A stretch of DNA of 64,000 nt from assembly GCA_027574665.1 (NCBI GenBank), contig CM050668.1, positions 4,780,001 through 4,844,000 of the forward strand, read 5' to 3'. Under the pieces are notes generated by a model. The model ran no database searches. It saw only the letters and a program-made list of their open reading frames with translations, and was not told where the DNA came from. The first letter of the stretch is position 1. Each line of letters begins with the position of its first letter. Both the position numbers and the translations under genes were made by a program. This DNA comes from Rhynochetos jubatus (Eukaryota; Chordata; Aves; Eurypygiformes; Rhynochetidae). Below, in pieces: positions 1 to 13,100 of the stretch.

Positions 1-967
1 AGACACAGCAGTGCCCGAGGGCAGGTCTTCCCCCTTTGGACAAAGCCGACACCCGCACCCCCCTTTCCTTTTTATCCACATGCTAAACTGGACGGCACAC
101 ATCCTTCACAGCCTAGCAAGGGAAAAGTATAGTAGCCACTGTCTAGGAGATTAAAACCCAACAGTGCACTCTTTTAATGATGATAATCATTAACCATTGT
201 AACAATCTGCCGAAGGATGTGCTAGAGCTTTTACTACTAGACATTCTTCAAACTAAGAGAGCACTTTCTCCTCCTAAATAAGAGTGTGTGTGTATAGGTA
301 CATGTTCCAACTCAAAGAATTCATTCAGGAGAGCCATACTGGACAATCAAACTGGTAGAGTCAGCGATCATAAAGCTGCAGGTGACCATTCCTGACCCTG
401 CCTGTGCTGTGCGCACTACAGCTCGACACTGGTAGATCTGCTGCTGTGCACCATCTACGCAAATTCACAAGCGTGTGGAACAAGAGATTTGTAGCTTCAT
501 ACCAAAAGATGGCAGTACTAAGCACGTCTCTAGGAGACACCATTCTCTGTGCAGCACCCAGGGCAGTCCAGGCTACGACTGACAACCCAGCCCGTGGGTA
601 AGGGATGTCCAAGATGGAAAACTTCTGACGTCAAAATTTTGGACTGAGACTGGCCACATACCAAGGCAAGCCGGAGGTGCCCCGCTGATCATGGGCTACT
701 GTGGCAGAAGGGGAGGGCTGAGTCAGAGAGACCAGAACTGGCCTGTATGTGGCACTGGTACGCCTGTGGCAGCACTTGTGTGACTGTGCTGATGAAACCC
801 TGATTTATATGTAACTGGATGAAGTTAATGTTCAGCCAGTAACTTTATCTGACAGTTAAACTTCAGACTTAGTTCAGCAAACATAGTGGCTGAGAGATCA
901 ACAGCACACGATAGGATCTTGGCAGCAACCTACTCTCTACCCCTCAACCACAAAAACATCTTCAGAA
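1..967 (+). promoter_or_regulatory. Upstream flank / possible 5' UTR and promoter of the HSD3B7-like gene
   Basis: No clear TATA box at a fitting distance and no CpG island are visible. A CTTCAG acceptor-like end at 961-965 with a moderate pyrimidine stretch (935-955) would allow splicing from an upstream non-coding exon, as is usual in HSD3B genes. A weak CR1-like patch lies at about 195-265 ('acaatctgccgaaggatgtg'). Confidence 0.35.
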
Positions 968-1115
968 ATGGATGGAGCCTGGGTCTACCTGGTGACAGGA
1001 GGATGTGGTTTTATTGGGGAGAAGATCGTAGAGCTCCTGTCTCAACAAGACTACATCAAAGAAGTCAGAGTGTTTGATTCAGTGGCAAGAGAAGAAGTAG
1101 AAAAATTCACCACAG
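968..1115 (+). CDS. HSD3B7-like: HSD3B7-like coding exon 1
   Basis: Codes residues 1-49 plus the first base of codon 50. It contains the initiator Met, the first beta strand (WVYLVTGG), the glycine-rich cofactor loop TGGCGFIG and the RVFD strand ending in Asp37. The donor is ACAG/GTAAGA. The context of the ATG is good (G at -3, G at +4). A CTTCAG acceptor-like sequence ends at 965, just before the ATG, so a separate upstream non-coding exon is possible. Confidence 0.9.
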
Positions 1116-4100
1116 GTAAGAAAAGGGCATCGTCTTCTGTTTAGCAGCCACAACCCTCCCTTTCAAGACAGCTGGTATTATGTTGGAGGTGCCACAGTGA
1201 CAGGCACAGGGTAGGAACCTGGATTAATCAGCCTGAATGAAGAATAAATTCCAGCTCAGAGATATTTTTTTTCAGCATAGGACTAAATCAAAGCAAAAAA
1301 GATGCATAGTGTGTAACCCCAGGAGATGTATCACAGGGAGAATCTGAGTCCCCACTCTGGGACCAGTTGTGAGGAGCAACTTGCACACCTAGTACCTGAC
1401 ACGGGAACTTGTCTAACCCGGTTGCTTCTGCTCAACCAGTCTGACTAACAGCAAAGGGACAAAAAGACATGCTCCTGAACTGCTCCAACCGGTTATCAGT
1501 TCTGGGGAAAATAACCAACCCCCCTGACTATAATGGAATCAAGCTCAGCATCTGCTGCAGGTATTGCAAAATAAATTACCAAAATAGCGGAGAGAAGCCT
1601 ATAGCAGCCTTACTGTGCTGTGCATAAAGGAGGAGGCAAGCCTCTGTAAACATGCTCAGATGAATCCATTCGATCGTATTCCGAGAGCTGCCTTCGGATG
1701 TTTCACCAGGGTTGATTACAGCGAGATATGTTGGGCAAAAGCAACCTGTTTTACTGGATTCGAGAGCACCCACCCCAAACAAGCCAATGCAGCTCACCGT
1801 GCTCTGCACTGCGAATGGTGGGCTGGGACTCCCTCTCTCTGACTGCCCAAACCTTCAGCCTACTTTGAATGAGAGAGGAAAAACATTGTGAAGGAGATCC
1901 TATCTATTAGGAGATATCAATAAAAAGGAGATACAATTAAGGCAAGTTAAAAGACTCCCAGGAAAATATCACCATCAAAAATCCTCCCTCAGCAGAGGAA
2001 CTCACCAGACTGGTTTCCTCAGGTTTCAGGTAGCCTCAAAATTGGCTTAAAAGCACCCATAATTGAAGAAAAAAAATGTTTAAACCTTAAGGAGCTGCCA
2101 TAATCCATGCTCCAGGAGAGGTCTGTGGCCGAACACCACAGCAAATCACAGGAAAATGAGGCAGAAGTAGCCTTGAGGGGCCATCCCAACCCCCATCCCT
2201 CTGCCCCAAGGCAGAATCAGCTCAGCCACAACCTTCCCCACAGATGTTTTTCTATCCTGTCCCCAAGTCACCTCAGGCAGCCAGTTTCTGCACTGTCAGG
2301 CCATTACTGCAGATAATCCAACAAGAATCTCATCCGCAATTTAAGTCCTTGATTTCTCATCTAACCTTACAGGTAGAATAGGTTAACACTCTCATTTTTT
2401 ACAACAATCTACACGATCTGAAAGCCACCTCCCCTTTCCACTCCACGCTGTTTCCTCCTTTAGGCTAAACCAACTCTCCCCTGCAGCTCACGTTAGCTGT
2501 GTCTCTGGGCATTGCTCTCTTCTGGAAGAGGCGCACCGAGGTTAGGACAGAGGCCAGCTGTGGCCTTCCCAATGCTGAGTAAAGCTGATGGATTTATTTC
2601 TTCTGTCCTGCGAGCTATTCTCCTATTTGTACCTCTCCGCACAGTTCTGCCTTTTTCACAGCTGCAAGACTGCTGAGGGGCCATAGCTCCTGAGCTGCCC
2701 TGGCCCAGTTTAATTCTCTCATGAAGACGCCCTTCCCTGCTAAGCCCAACAACGTCTCTTTGTCCCTATCAAAGTCCGCTTTTTTTTGGTCAGAGTCCAT
2801 TAGTTGTATTCAGCTCGTACTCTAACCCTCCAGCGTACTCCGAGTCCCTTCCAGTCTGATGTTATCTGCTGATTTAATGAACCAATCTGCCAGATTCTTG
2901 ATGAAAACAATAAATAATAATAATAATAAAAAAGACTCAACTACAGCAACAAGCCCTGGCGAGCCCCAGGGCAGCCACCTACCCCAGCTGGCAATTCCCT
3001 GGGAACTGTCATCCAGCCAGCTTTGTGCTCACCCTAACGTGCCTTACTTAGACCATGCTTTACCCACTTGCTTGTGAGAATGACAGTTTCCAAAGCCCTT
3101 CCAAAATCAAGATAGATGGCATCGACCTGTTCCACAATATCCGTACAGCCTGTTACCTTGTCATAAGAGCAAAGGAGATTTATCTGACTTGATTTGTTCT
3201 TGACAAATCCATGTCAGCTGCTTCTACTATGCACAGGTGCTCACACACATGTTGTTTAAGTGTCTGTTCTTGAATTTCCTGACGTTGAAATCAAGCTGTT
3301 CTGTCATTTCCTGGCTCTTCTTTGCCTCCTTTCTAAGCACAGGTGTTTCATTTGCCCTACTGCAGTCTTCCAGTGTCTCCTCCAAAAGCTCTCCAAAGTA
3401 GCTGATAATGCACTAAAGCTGCAGTGACATCCATCACCTCCTTTATAGCCCTGGATAGAGCTCATCGGGCCTTATCAATTTGAAAATTTCTCCTGGTTGC
3501 CTTGTATCCTCCCTGGATTTGGCTGAGCTCTCATCATTCTCTTGCCTGTCTCAATTGCACCAGCTGCCTTAAGACAGGTGATGCGAAAGAAACTATTTAA
3601 CGCTTCAGCCCTGCTGCTCCTGGCCCTTCCCTCACTGCTAAATAGCAGCAAAGCCCCCCATCGTGTGGGTGCTGACCCCCTGCTCCCCATTTCAGCACTG
3701 GCAGAGACTTCCCTCAGGAGCATCCTCCTCTGTGCTCCGGTCCTCCAGGGAAGTGCCCCCCTGCTACAGGGCACTGTCCTCTTGCTTTTTCTGCTCCGTG
3801 CTTGCTGAATCAACTCTGTGCTCTAATATTAAATTAATATTAAAACTCCTATGAGCTAGTCCACCAAATCTTGGGTTTGAGAATCAACAAATCAGTTTGA
3901 CTCTTTTTGTAAAACTTCTCCCTCTTCCTACATCCCATGCTTCCTAGACAATCCTCAGCCAGCTGACCTACGATCTTGGATTTCGTCTCTCCTTTGCGTT
4001 CATGAGGAATAACCCTGTTCTTTTATTCCCTTATCCTGGTGACTGTTCACTGAGGGTTTCCATATGATAACGCTGCCACGGCTGGAGTCACAGACCCTTC

Positions 4101-7100
4101 CCTGGGTTGCTTCAGAAGTCACTACCCTGGTCCCTAGCCACATGGGGCCTTCCAGGAAGCCACGAGCCCAGGGCAGAGGAGCCATCTCCTTCCCAAAGCA
4201 GTCCTGCGACGGCTACTGCTGTCTGGCTTATTACAAAAGCCCCGAGGAGTACAGCCTCCTAACCCCAGCTTCTTGCCAGCCTATTCCCAACCACTGAAAA
4301 GGAAAAAATCCCACTTAAATGTTACAACACTGACTCAAAGCAAGAAAATTAGCAGTAGATGTCAACAATAGCCATGTATGGAACAGCATTGGGGGGGAGG
4401 GGGGGGGGAAAGGAGATAGGGTAAAAAAATTCTGAATTGGTCAAAGGGAGGAATTTCCTATTAAACTTTTTAACCTCTTACATTATTTTCCCTTCCCATC
4501 TGTAGTATTTGCAATTTAGATAAAGCTCTGTGCAATGTCCCTTGAATTCACCTAGTGTTATTGCAAGTAAGCTCTAAAACCATTCTGTCTTAAGGAGTTT
4601 GTCCGCCACAGCCTCACTCATTCACACGTACGGGAGCAGTTCTGGGCCAGCTCCCGTTCTTGCTCAGCACTACTGCTGGATGCAGGCTAGAGGTTTGCAA
4701 CGACAGCCACAGTTATTCTGACCCACAGCTGGTGCAGACTGGCGAAGTGCTGTGCTGAATTAAACCAGATGCAGATCTGGCGGCTCGGGGTGCAAAAATG
4801 CGATGTATTTTCCCCTGGTGTGACCTATTCAAACGACATAGCCGTTAGCCTGTGCTTCAGCTTGCACTGCAGAGAAGAAAGCGTTCCGAGCAGGATCCTG
4901 AAAGAAGGTGAGGATACTAACTTGTACTTTTTTCACCTGCATCTATAGTTATTTTTCTGCAGCTACCACTCATGTGACAGTGATGAAAGGAGACATTCGA
5001 GACTACAGTCAGCTCCTTGCTGCCATGCAGGGAGTTCACGTGGTTATTCACACAGCTGCTATTGTGGACTGCAAAAACACCGTGCCCTTTTGGGAAATGA
5101 GAGCTGTCAACGTTGGGGGTAAGCTCTTTAAAACAAGCAGTTAAATACAGCCTTGGTGTAGTCATACAAGAGGCTACGACAAACACATCCTCTTTGATGT
5201 AGTGCTCCCTTGTCCCCTGAAATGTCACGCGCACCGCTCTGCTTCGAGATGAGAAAGGTGCCTGGGCCCTGGCCTTTCTGGTGGGGAGGTTTCTGCCTTT
5301 GCCCCTCTGTCCCTGCTCAGGGCAGTCACGCTGCTCCTCTCCACTCCTAATGCTCCATCCTAGGAAGTCAAATCTGGACCCAGTTATTATAGCTACTCTG
5401 GTCAAGGGTATAACTTTTGCTGCTAGTGCTGAGGTGATTCAGAATATGTCTATAGTGGTAGGAAACTGTTTAGTATCTGACAAGGGCAGCAGTTAAATGT
5501 TAACTCCTGTTCTAGGTAGCTTAAAGCTTTCCCAGGGATTTCCAGAGACAAAAAATCTATACTATATACCAGCATAAGACTACACCAGTTGAACTGTGTC
5601 CGTGTTATTAAGAGAATGATTAATTATAGTCAGAGTTCACAACTACCACATGTCTACAAGCCCCACATAACTGAGAGCTCCACAGCATTTTGTTCCTATC
5701 ACCAAGAGCCGATTTCACATTAGGTACAAGATCTGCTTAACAAAATTTGTTCATAAATCTAGGATATAAGCACAGGCTATAAAAATAATGAAATCCCTAT
5801 TACAGCAGCAATTCCAATGGCACCTCAGGCTGTTAGCTACTAAAATAGTTGTTAACCACAAGGAAGGAATTTTATATATATTTTATTTATATAGATCTCA
5901 AACTCCATTACTGCTTAGGGCTTCTACTATTTGCTGATGCATTCAAGGGCAACACTTAAATTCCATCCTTCTTTTCATTGCTGTAGTTGTTTTCAAAACC
6001 AGACGCTTTTAAGAGCCTGTATTGTGCCTGTGTACTGAGAATATTCAGAGCCTGAGGGTTCCCGCTGCCTCTTAATGGCTTTGTGAGATCTTCCTCTTCA
6101 CTGCCTGCTTGCTGTGAGCAAGGTACTTTAGGAGCGAGGTTTTTAGAGATAGCGGTGAACATTGGGCAAGCACCCTGTTCAGCAAACCAAACCTCTTGCG
6201 GATGTTTGCAACATTCCCAGAAAACCACACCGGCAGTTTTTTTCCAGTGTGACTGGTGACCAAGTGCCCCTTTGTGGAGCATGCTATGAGATGTCTTAAC
6301 AGGAACCTTATTTTCAGAGACAAACCATTCTGCATTTCTGCCTCCCCTTGGACAGCTTCATGGGCCTACAAGGAAGTTGGGGGTGGGACTCTTTACAAGG
6401 GCCTGTAGTGACAGGACAAGGGGTAATGGGTTTGAGTTGAAAGAGGGGAGATTTAGATTGGATATCAGGAAGAAATTCTTCCCGGAGAGGGTGGGGAGGC
6501 GCTGGGACAGGTTGCCCAGAGAAGCTGTGGGTGCCCCATCCCTGGGAGTGTCCAAGGCCAGGCTGGATGAGGCTTGGAGCAACCTGGGCTAGTGGAGGGT
6601 GTCCCTGCCCATGGCAGGGGGTTGGCACTGGATGGTCTTTAAGGTCCCTTCCAACCCAAACCATTCTGTGAGTCTATGTAGACCTCCCTAAAAGGAAGCT
6701 GCTGCCCTCAAAATTTTGAATTGAGTGATTAGTCTAAAGTTTTCTGTTAAAATAATAGCAGGTAAAAGAATAAAAAAGAACTGTATTTGATACCTGCTGC
6801 AGACTTCATGGAAAACAATAAGGTCAGGAGAGGTCAACTCTATAATCCTCTAGCTGGCTCCTCTGTGTAACTCAGGCCACAGCAATTCATCCAATTACTG
6901 CCTTAAGCCCAACAATTTGTGGCTAAATTGGACTGTGCCTTTTCAAAAGACTTTTTGCCTAGAACTGAGAAGTGCAAGTTAATGGGCTATCTATCACATC
7001 TTTCAGCAAGCCATAACAGTGCTGAAGAGTATTAGCGTGGCTATGGTTAATTACCATTTCTGGCAAAAATTTACATTTCTGCTTTGATTCTTTCCTCTAT

Positions 7101-10100
7101 TGCACCACTGGTTGCGGAATCCTGTTATAGTCTCGTTGACTAGATTGAAGAGCCCTCTTCTACAAGAATTATTTTTTCCATCTAGTCACTTAAAGACTTT
7201 TTAATCTGCTTTTTGTTAAACTGAATGGATGTTAAGTTGCCTGTTTCCAGCTATGTTTCTCAACAGGGGTTCTCGGTTAACTTTACATATTGTGATAGGC
7301 TTACAGAGAAGTAAATTGATTCTTTTCCACCGGGTCCTCAGATTGATTCATGCCTTCTGAAATTATGCTATAGTAAGAATTTCCATGATATTTTCAGATT
7401 ATGCCCTTAGCAGCAAGGAGAGCAGAGAAATCGCGAGCCCTCCCATGCAAGATCTGCAGCAAGGCTCAAGGGCAGAGCCTGATTAGCCAGGTATAAATAG
7501 TGTGGAGATTTCCGGAAACCAGCCCTATGAGCGGCTTCGTCTAAGATCTGCCTTATCAGATTTGAAGGCTCTCAGTATGCAGCCATGGTTATGCTGTTGT
7601 CATTGAGGTTCCCATAGCATCAACTCCAGCCCCCTGAGCATCTTCATGGCCTCCTCTAGACCTGCTACAACAGGTCCATGTCCTTCTGATGCTGGGGGCC
7701 CCAGAGCCAAATACAGTACTCCAGGTTGGGGTCATCCATGCCTGTGCATATCTCGATCTGTGGCTTTTCATCTTTTCAGCCATAAAAAAAAAAAAAGATG
7801 GATCTATTTAAAGTCAGAATCCCAAGCCTGGAAATCTTTTTGACTTCTATAACAGGAACCAAGGCAAGGTGCTTCATGTTTGTCCTTCCCAACCTGTCCA
7901 ACAGGTACTGAAAATGTGTTAAGGGCCTGCTGTGCCCTGAACATCCCATATGTTGTCCACACAAGCTCCATTGCTGCGGTGGGACCCAACACTTCACATG
8001 AGCCCATGTTCAGGTAAGGCTAAGCAAACATTCCTCATCACTCTGGAATTCCAGTTAAACAGTGATGAAACTCCAACGAGATGGAGATTTTTGCTGTGGC
8101 TACAAAGGAGAAGATATGTGTTCCCCTTCCTGTCTATTCCTCTTCTCTTTCTGGAAAATCCTTCTTTGCTGCTCTTCGCTCTCAGGAACCACACCTCTTC
8201 CCAACCTAATCTTGACCAGCCACTGGTTGAGAGATGGATGACCCAACAGCACCTCCTGGCTCTCCCCTGTATCGCCCTACTCCTCTGATCCCTAAAGTCA
8301 GTTTCAGGCAAGGTCTCAGATATGCAGGTTTGTGATACAGTCAAGTTGCATCCTGCTGTTGAGCTGGAGTGTTTGCTCTCCCCTCACACTGAGTCAAACC
8401 AAAGGGACGGTGGTGCTCTGCTGTTACTAACCCACTCTCCCTCCTTTTCAGCTCCACAGCGAATTGCTAGCCTGTACCCCGCTCCTGTTATCAAATGTGG
8501 TCAAACGTAGACAGACGATATTTTAGCACTATCTCAAAAGAATGTTAGTTGGCCACATAGTCTTAGGGGACAGATGCATTTGGTGTAAGTTGCCCTGCAG
8601 TATTCACGTGTAGTGACACTCCCCTGTGACCTGGATCTGACCTTTCTATCCCTCAAAACCCTTTTTCCTGCCAATATGCTTACGAAGGCTAACTCCTGGA
8701 CTTTATACTTTTGAGCATTATGCTCAAAACACCTTTTCTGTATGTGGCTCCTTTCAGACTGGCCCACAGACCCAGAAGAAGCAGAAGTTTAGAAAACCTC
8801 CTGTGGCAAAGTGTGATTTGGAGCAATACCAAGGCAGTGGTCAAAATTATGATTTGGAGAGGTTTTTTTACTTATAAAGCTTTGATATCCAGAAGTGACT
8901 TTCACAACCAGCTGACACTCCTGCTCAGGACTCAGCACCTGGATACTTTCGTATTCATGGGGGAACAGTACTTGCACCTGGAGAACAGGACTGCAGTTTC
9001 TGAAGACCAGAGGCTGTAGTTTTTGGTTACATTTGAAGTCAAGCAGACAGAGCTGTGGTCTTACATGTACCACTGTAAGGCTCCTTGCTGATTTCAGGCA
9101 TGGTTGTAGCCATACAGACTGCTCAAACTGTGGAAACCTGTGTGCACGGGGAACTGGCTCGAAGTCAAGTTTTGTCTCTATAGGCAGCCAGTCTAGACAC
9201 AGCTGGCTTCAGCCATTTGGCTCTAGAAATTTGAGCCAAAAAAGCTAGAAGCATCTAGAAAAGGCTGCTTAAGACCTAACTTAAAATGACCTACAAGTCT
9301 AAATTTCATACTCACAAGTTATGGCATAATTTAGTTGTTCTGAAAAGTGTTTAAGCACCCAAATCTGTGGAATAAATGTCTGGCTTATGAAAAAAAATCC
9401 ATGAGAGCAACAAACCTCAATCCACTTGGGACCATGAGCACTAGAGGCTCTGTGTCACTGAAAATCTATGGAGTTTGGTCATTAGCATATCTAAATAATT
9501 TCTGAAAATGAATATAGGTACAGGAACATCCTTGTCAGTATTTTAGTCCTGTGACTTAAGAGATAGACGTGGATAGATGACTTGAAAAATCTACTCCAAA
9601 TCTTGCCTGAGAGGAGAGTCCTTTGGCTTGTAATGATGGCACCAACTGCGCAAGCAAAACCCCGTCCTGGCTGACACTCATAGAGATACGCATGAACATC
9701 CTTCCCCACCACAAATGCAAACAAACCCACCACCTAGAGCCTCTAACTCATTTTGTAGAACACACTCAGGTTGTCCCGCGCTGCTGGGAGAGCGTGGTCC
9801 TCCTTCTCCGAAGACTTTGATTTTAAACTAAGGGAATTACATAATGCAAAATGAGGGAGGGTCAGAACCCCCGTAAAAGAATTACACCACCTGTCTCGAT
9901 AGGGAGCCCAGTGATGACTGGAAGGCAACGTGACGTGGCTCTTTTCCAGACTGAAAGCACAGGTGATGTGGCTTTCTCCTTCCTTATCTCCCCTGTGCCC
10001 ACCCAGTTGGTTCTCCTCCTCTCCCTCACAGCCTATGATCCTGCCTGCCTGCCTTTTTCTTTTTCTCTGTCCCCCTTCTCCATCATTCCTTGTATAATTT

Positions 10101-13100
10101 TATTTAACTCACTTTTACGTGCTTGGGAATTGACACAGACAAAGCATGATTAGTCTCTGGACAGGGTGATGGGTGCAGGGATAATGCTCACACCTCAGCA
10201 TCCGACAATAATAGAAAATGCCTCTGTCAGTCTCAATCCCCCTGAGACAGCCACCGCTGAGATACCTTCTGACAATGCTGCTCCGGTCTTATTAGCGTTC
10301 ACTTATCTGTGATCGTTTTGAAAAGCAAGAGCATTACGCTGAGCTCTTTGTTAGTACCAGGCTTCAAAAGGGGTGGGGGAAGGCAAACACGAGCAGAGCT
10401 CTGCAGCCCAGGAACAGCAGGCAGGTTTGCCCCTTTGTGAAGCTGCTGCTTTTTAAAAGCTTCACAAGGCAAAAAAACCCCAAAAATTGGATTAAAAAAA
10501 GAAAGCAATTAAAACTAGAACTTCTAGGTAACCCCCCTAATTGTCTTGGGCCTCTCCCAGGCTTGCAACAACCCATGCACAGTCAATCTTTTGTCTTGCT
10601 TGTTTTCTGGTTTGTCTTTTGCTCATCACCCATAAACACAGGGAAGGGGATGGGGGTTTGTGATGAAAGCCCAGGGTGTGCGAGGAGGCTGTATTTCTGA
10701 TGCTCCTGATTTATTTCTGTTGCCATAGCACAAGGCAGCCCTGATCTCAGCTGGGGTATCTGACACACGAGATACTAGACTGCTAAACAGGCAAGAGAAA
10801 GGCAGCAGCATTATCCACACTTCACACGTGGAGATCTGAGCACAGAGAAGAGCAGGCAAGTTGCCTGGGGTCAAACTGGGTCACAGCTTGCTCTCCTGGG
10901 GCCCAGGGTTTGACCAGGAGACCTCTGCTGCAGATCTGCTGCGTGAACTCGTCACAGGCCACTTAACCCTTCCAAGAGGTGCATCCAAGCCCCATCTGCA
11001 ACAGGAGCATGAGAATTCTTCATTGGCCTGTGTGGGGGTACCCCGTGCCTGGCAGAGTCTGACGTTTGCCTAGGGTGGATTTTGCTAGGAGAGCAAAATA
11101 TAGAGTAAATCAATTTAAAAACGTGAAGAAGTCTCCTGCAGCACACACAGGGAGATGGAGCCTATCCATGCTGGCCAGGGGAACAAGTGGCCACCTGCTA
11201 CTAAGGGATGGTCCTTCCTAATGTTTCAAACAAGGTTTCTTCACTCCCCAGCTCCTCCAGAGCCCACTGAATCTGTTTAACTGAATCCTGCAATGGACTA
11301 ATGTTCATCTAGAACCACTGGGACAAAATGCCAGAGCCCTGGTGGGGAACAGAGCTGCTTTCTTGGTCCTCCTTGGAATTATTTCAGGGCCTGTGAGGCC
11401 AGTTGCATGTTAGAACACATGGACTTTCCTCCTTGAAGCTGTAAGTTAGGAGGCTGTGGGGCAGGTTGTCTTCCATAGTGATATGCAATTGTCCCCAGCA
11501 TGGCTGCGAGCCCTGCTTGCCCTTAATCATGGGGCCACTTCTTTGCTTTTCCCCTCAAGCATAATTTTCTGGGGGAAATGAAGGAATAACCCCAGCACAA
11601 ATCTGCTGATTGCATGTCTTCCAGGAGATCACTAGCAGCTCTGTCATGCCACTGGCAAATATCTCCCAACCCTAATCAACTCTGTGAGAAAATTGAGCAG
11701 CAGCTTCTCGTTCTGGTTTACAGCTCACGAGAGGCTCTTCTCTACCTCTAATGAAAAAATTAAGCAGGATTGCTCTCATTTTCCTGCCCTCCACCTTCTT
11801 GTGTTCTTTCCATCTTGTTCAGCCACTTGTGAGTTGCTTAAAATGGTAAGTCTGCTGCCTTCTAATCTGCCTGCCAGAGCACTGTTTGCTTCAATCACAC
11901 TGTTAGACAAAACCAAATCCAACACTCCAAAATCAAACCAGTACCCTCATGCAAACCTGCCTAGGAGCATCCAGAACTGCCTGGTATTTCTTGAGACCTT
12001 ATTTCTCCCAAACTGCAGCAAGGATCTCATATTCATAGCCAGTGGTAAGTCCCCGAAGAGCAGGGATTGCAGAGTAAGTCATGCTGTGACAAACGTCCCC
12101 AAGCCCTGTGCTCTACGCCATGGTCACTAACCGTCTCTCACCATCTATTTCAGAGGAAATGAGGACACCAAATACAGTGGGGAGGTGGAGCTGCCTTATG
12201 GGAAGACAAAGGCCATGGCAGAAAAACTTGTTTCTGAAGCCAATGGCAAAAAGGTACAAAGGTCAATGTTAGCACCCCTGATATTACAGCACAGGATGGG
12301 CGGAAGGAGAGAGAACCCACAGCTCATATCTAAGTGTGTGTCCAACAGCTGCCTGGACTTGAAGCATAAACCACGTTGCCCTAAGCTTACCAGAGCCTGA
12401 TTCCCACGTCATCGGGAAGCTGCCGAACACCCTCAAGATCACAGGGTGCTGCCCTTTGAGCCTGGACTTGAACTGCACCAAGAGGAGGGTGGCTTGGGAA
12501 GAGCTGTGTTAAATTAGGGCCTAAGAAACCGGGTTCACCTGGTTCATACTGCGTAAAGGTGTAATTTTCAGAGATGCCTGAGTGATTTAAGAACTCTGTA
12601 CCCAGAGTCAGCCACTTAAGCTATCTGGCGAGTCATTTTATACTCCCAGTAGGCTCAGCAGATGAATGAGTTCTAGAGGATGACACAGAATGTAAAAATG
12701 AGACCTATGTCCTAAATTACTGCCTGGAGCAACTTTCTCTCCTGGTTACAGTTTGAGGCCAGCCAGCTTAGCTGCCGCCTTCTGGTACCTGCTTTTAGTT
12801 GTTGCAAATGCTCATTTATACGTCACAGCTGCAGAAGAGTTAATGCCACTAGCACCCTCCATCCAGCACCTCCCCCTGAGCACCACATGGGTGCAGGTGT
12901 GCTATGGGGGCAGGGAGAGGATATCAAACTGGGCACTTCCTTGCATTTTTAGGGACCCAAACTAGGCCCAAATTGTCCAGCTCACCTCTGCAAATGTTGA
13001 CTCCTCTAGACCAATATTCCCAGGTTTTGGGTTTATCCAGCAAACCCAATATCCCTGCACAACATTTAATCTCTGAATCCATTGCTCGCTAACATCCCTT

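Larger units (their letters stand above)
1116..4962 (+). other. Intron 1 of the HSD3B7-like gene
   Basis: It begins GTAAGA and ends TTTTTCTGCAG. It carries a degraded CR1-type relic in the opposite orientation (about 2480-3760), five AAT units at 2913-2927 and a purine tract of G7-A-G10 at 4391-4408. I see no coding exon in the remainder. Confidence 0.85.
5119..7904 (+). other. Intron 2 of the HSD3B7-like gene
   Basis: It begins GTAAGC and ends CCAACAG. It contains a sense-oriented CR1 3' end (about 6359-6675) and an antisense CR1 piece (about 7595-7745). There is an AT-rich TATA-repeat patch near 5870-5895 and an A12-13 run near 7786. I found no other exon. Confidence 0.85.

Noticed and set aside
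4917..5405. 162-codon minus-strand open frame
   Set aside because: It is antisense to HSD3B7-like exon 2 and its flanking introns, and has no family resemblance.
11684..12130. 148-codon frame in intron 3 just upstream of exon 4
   Set aside because: It ends before the exon 4 acceptor, lies in a region with no HSD3B homology and does not match any family.
12753..12965. Frame starting with a signal-peptide-like hydrophobic stretch in intron 4
   Set aside because: It sits between coding exons 4 and 5, is only 70 codons long and has no further support.
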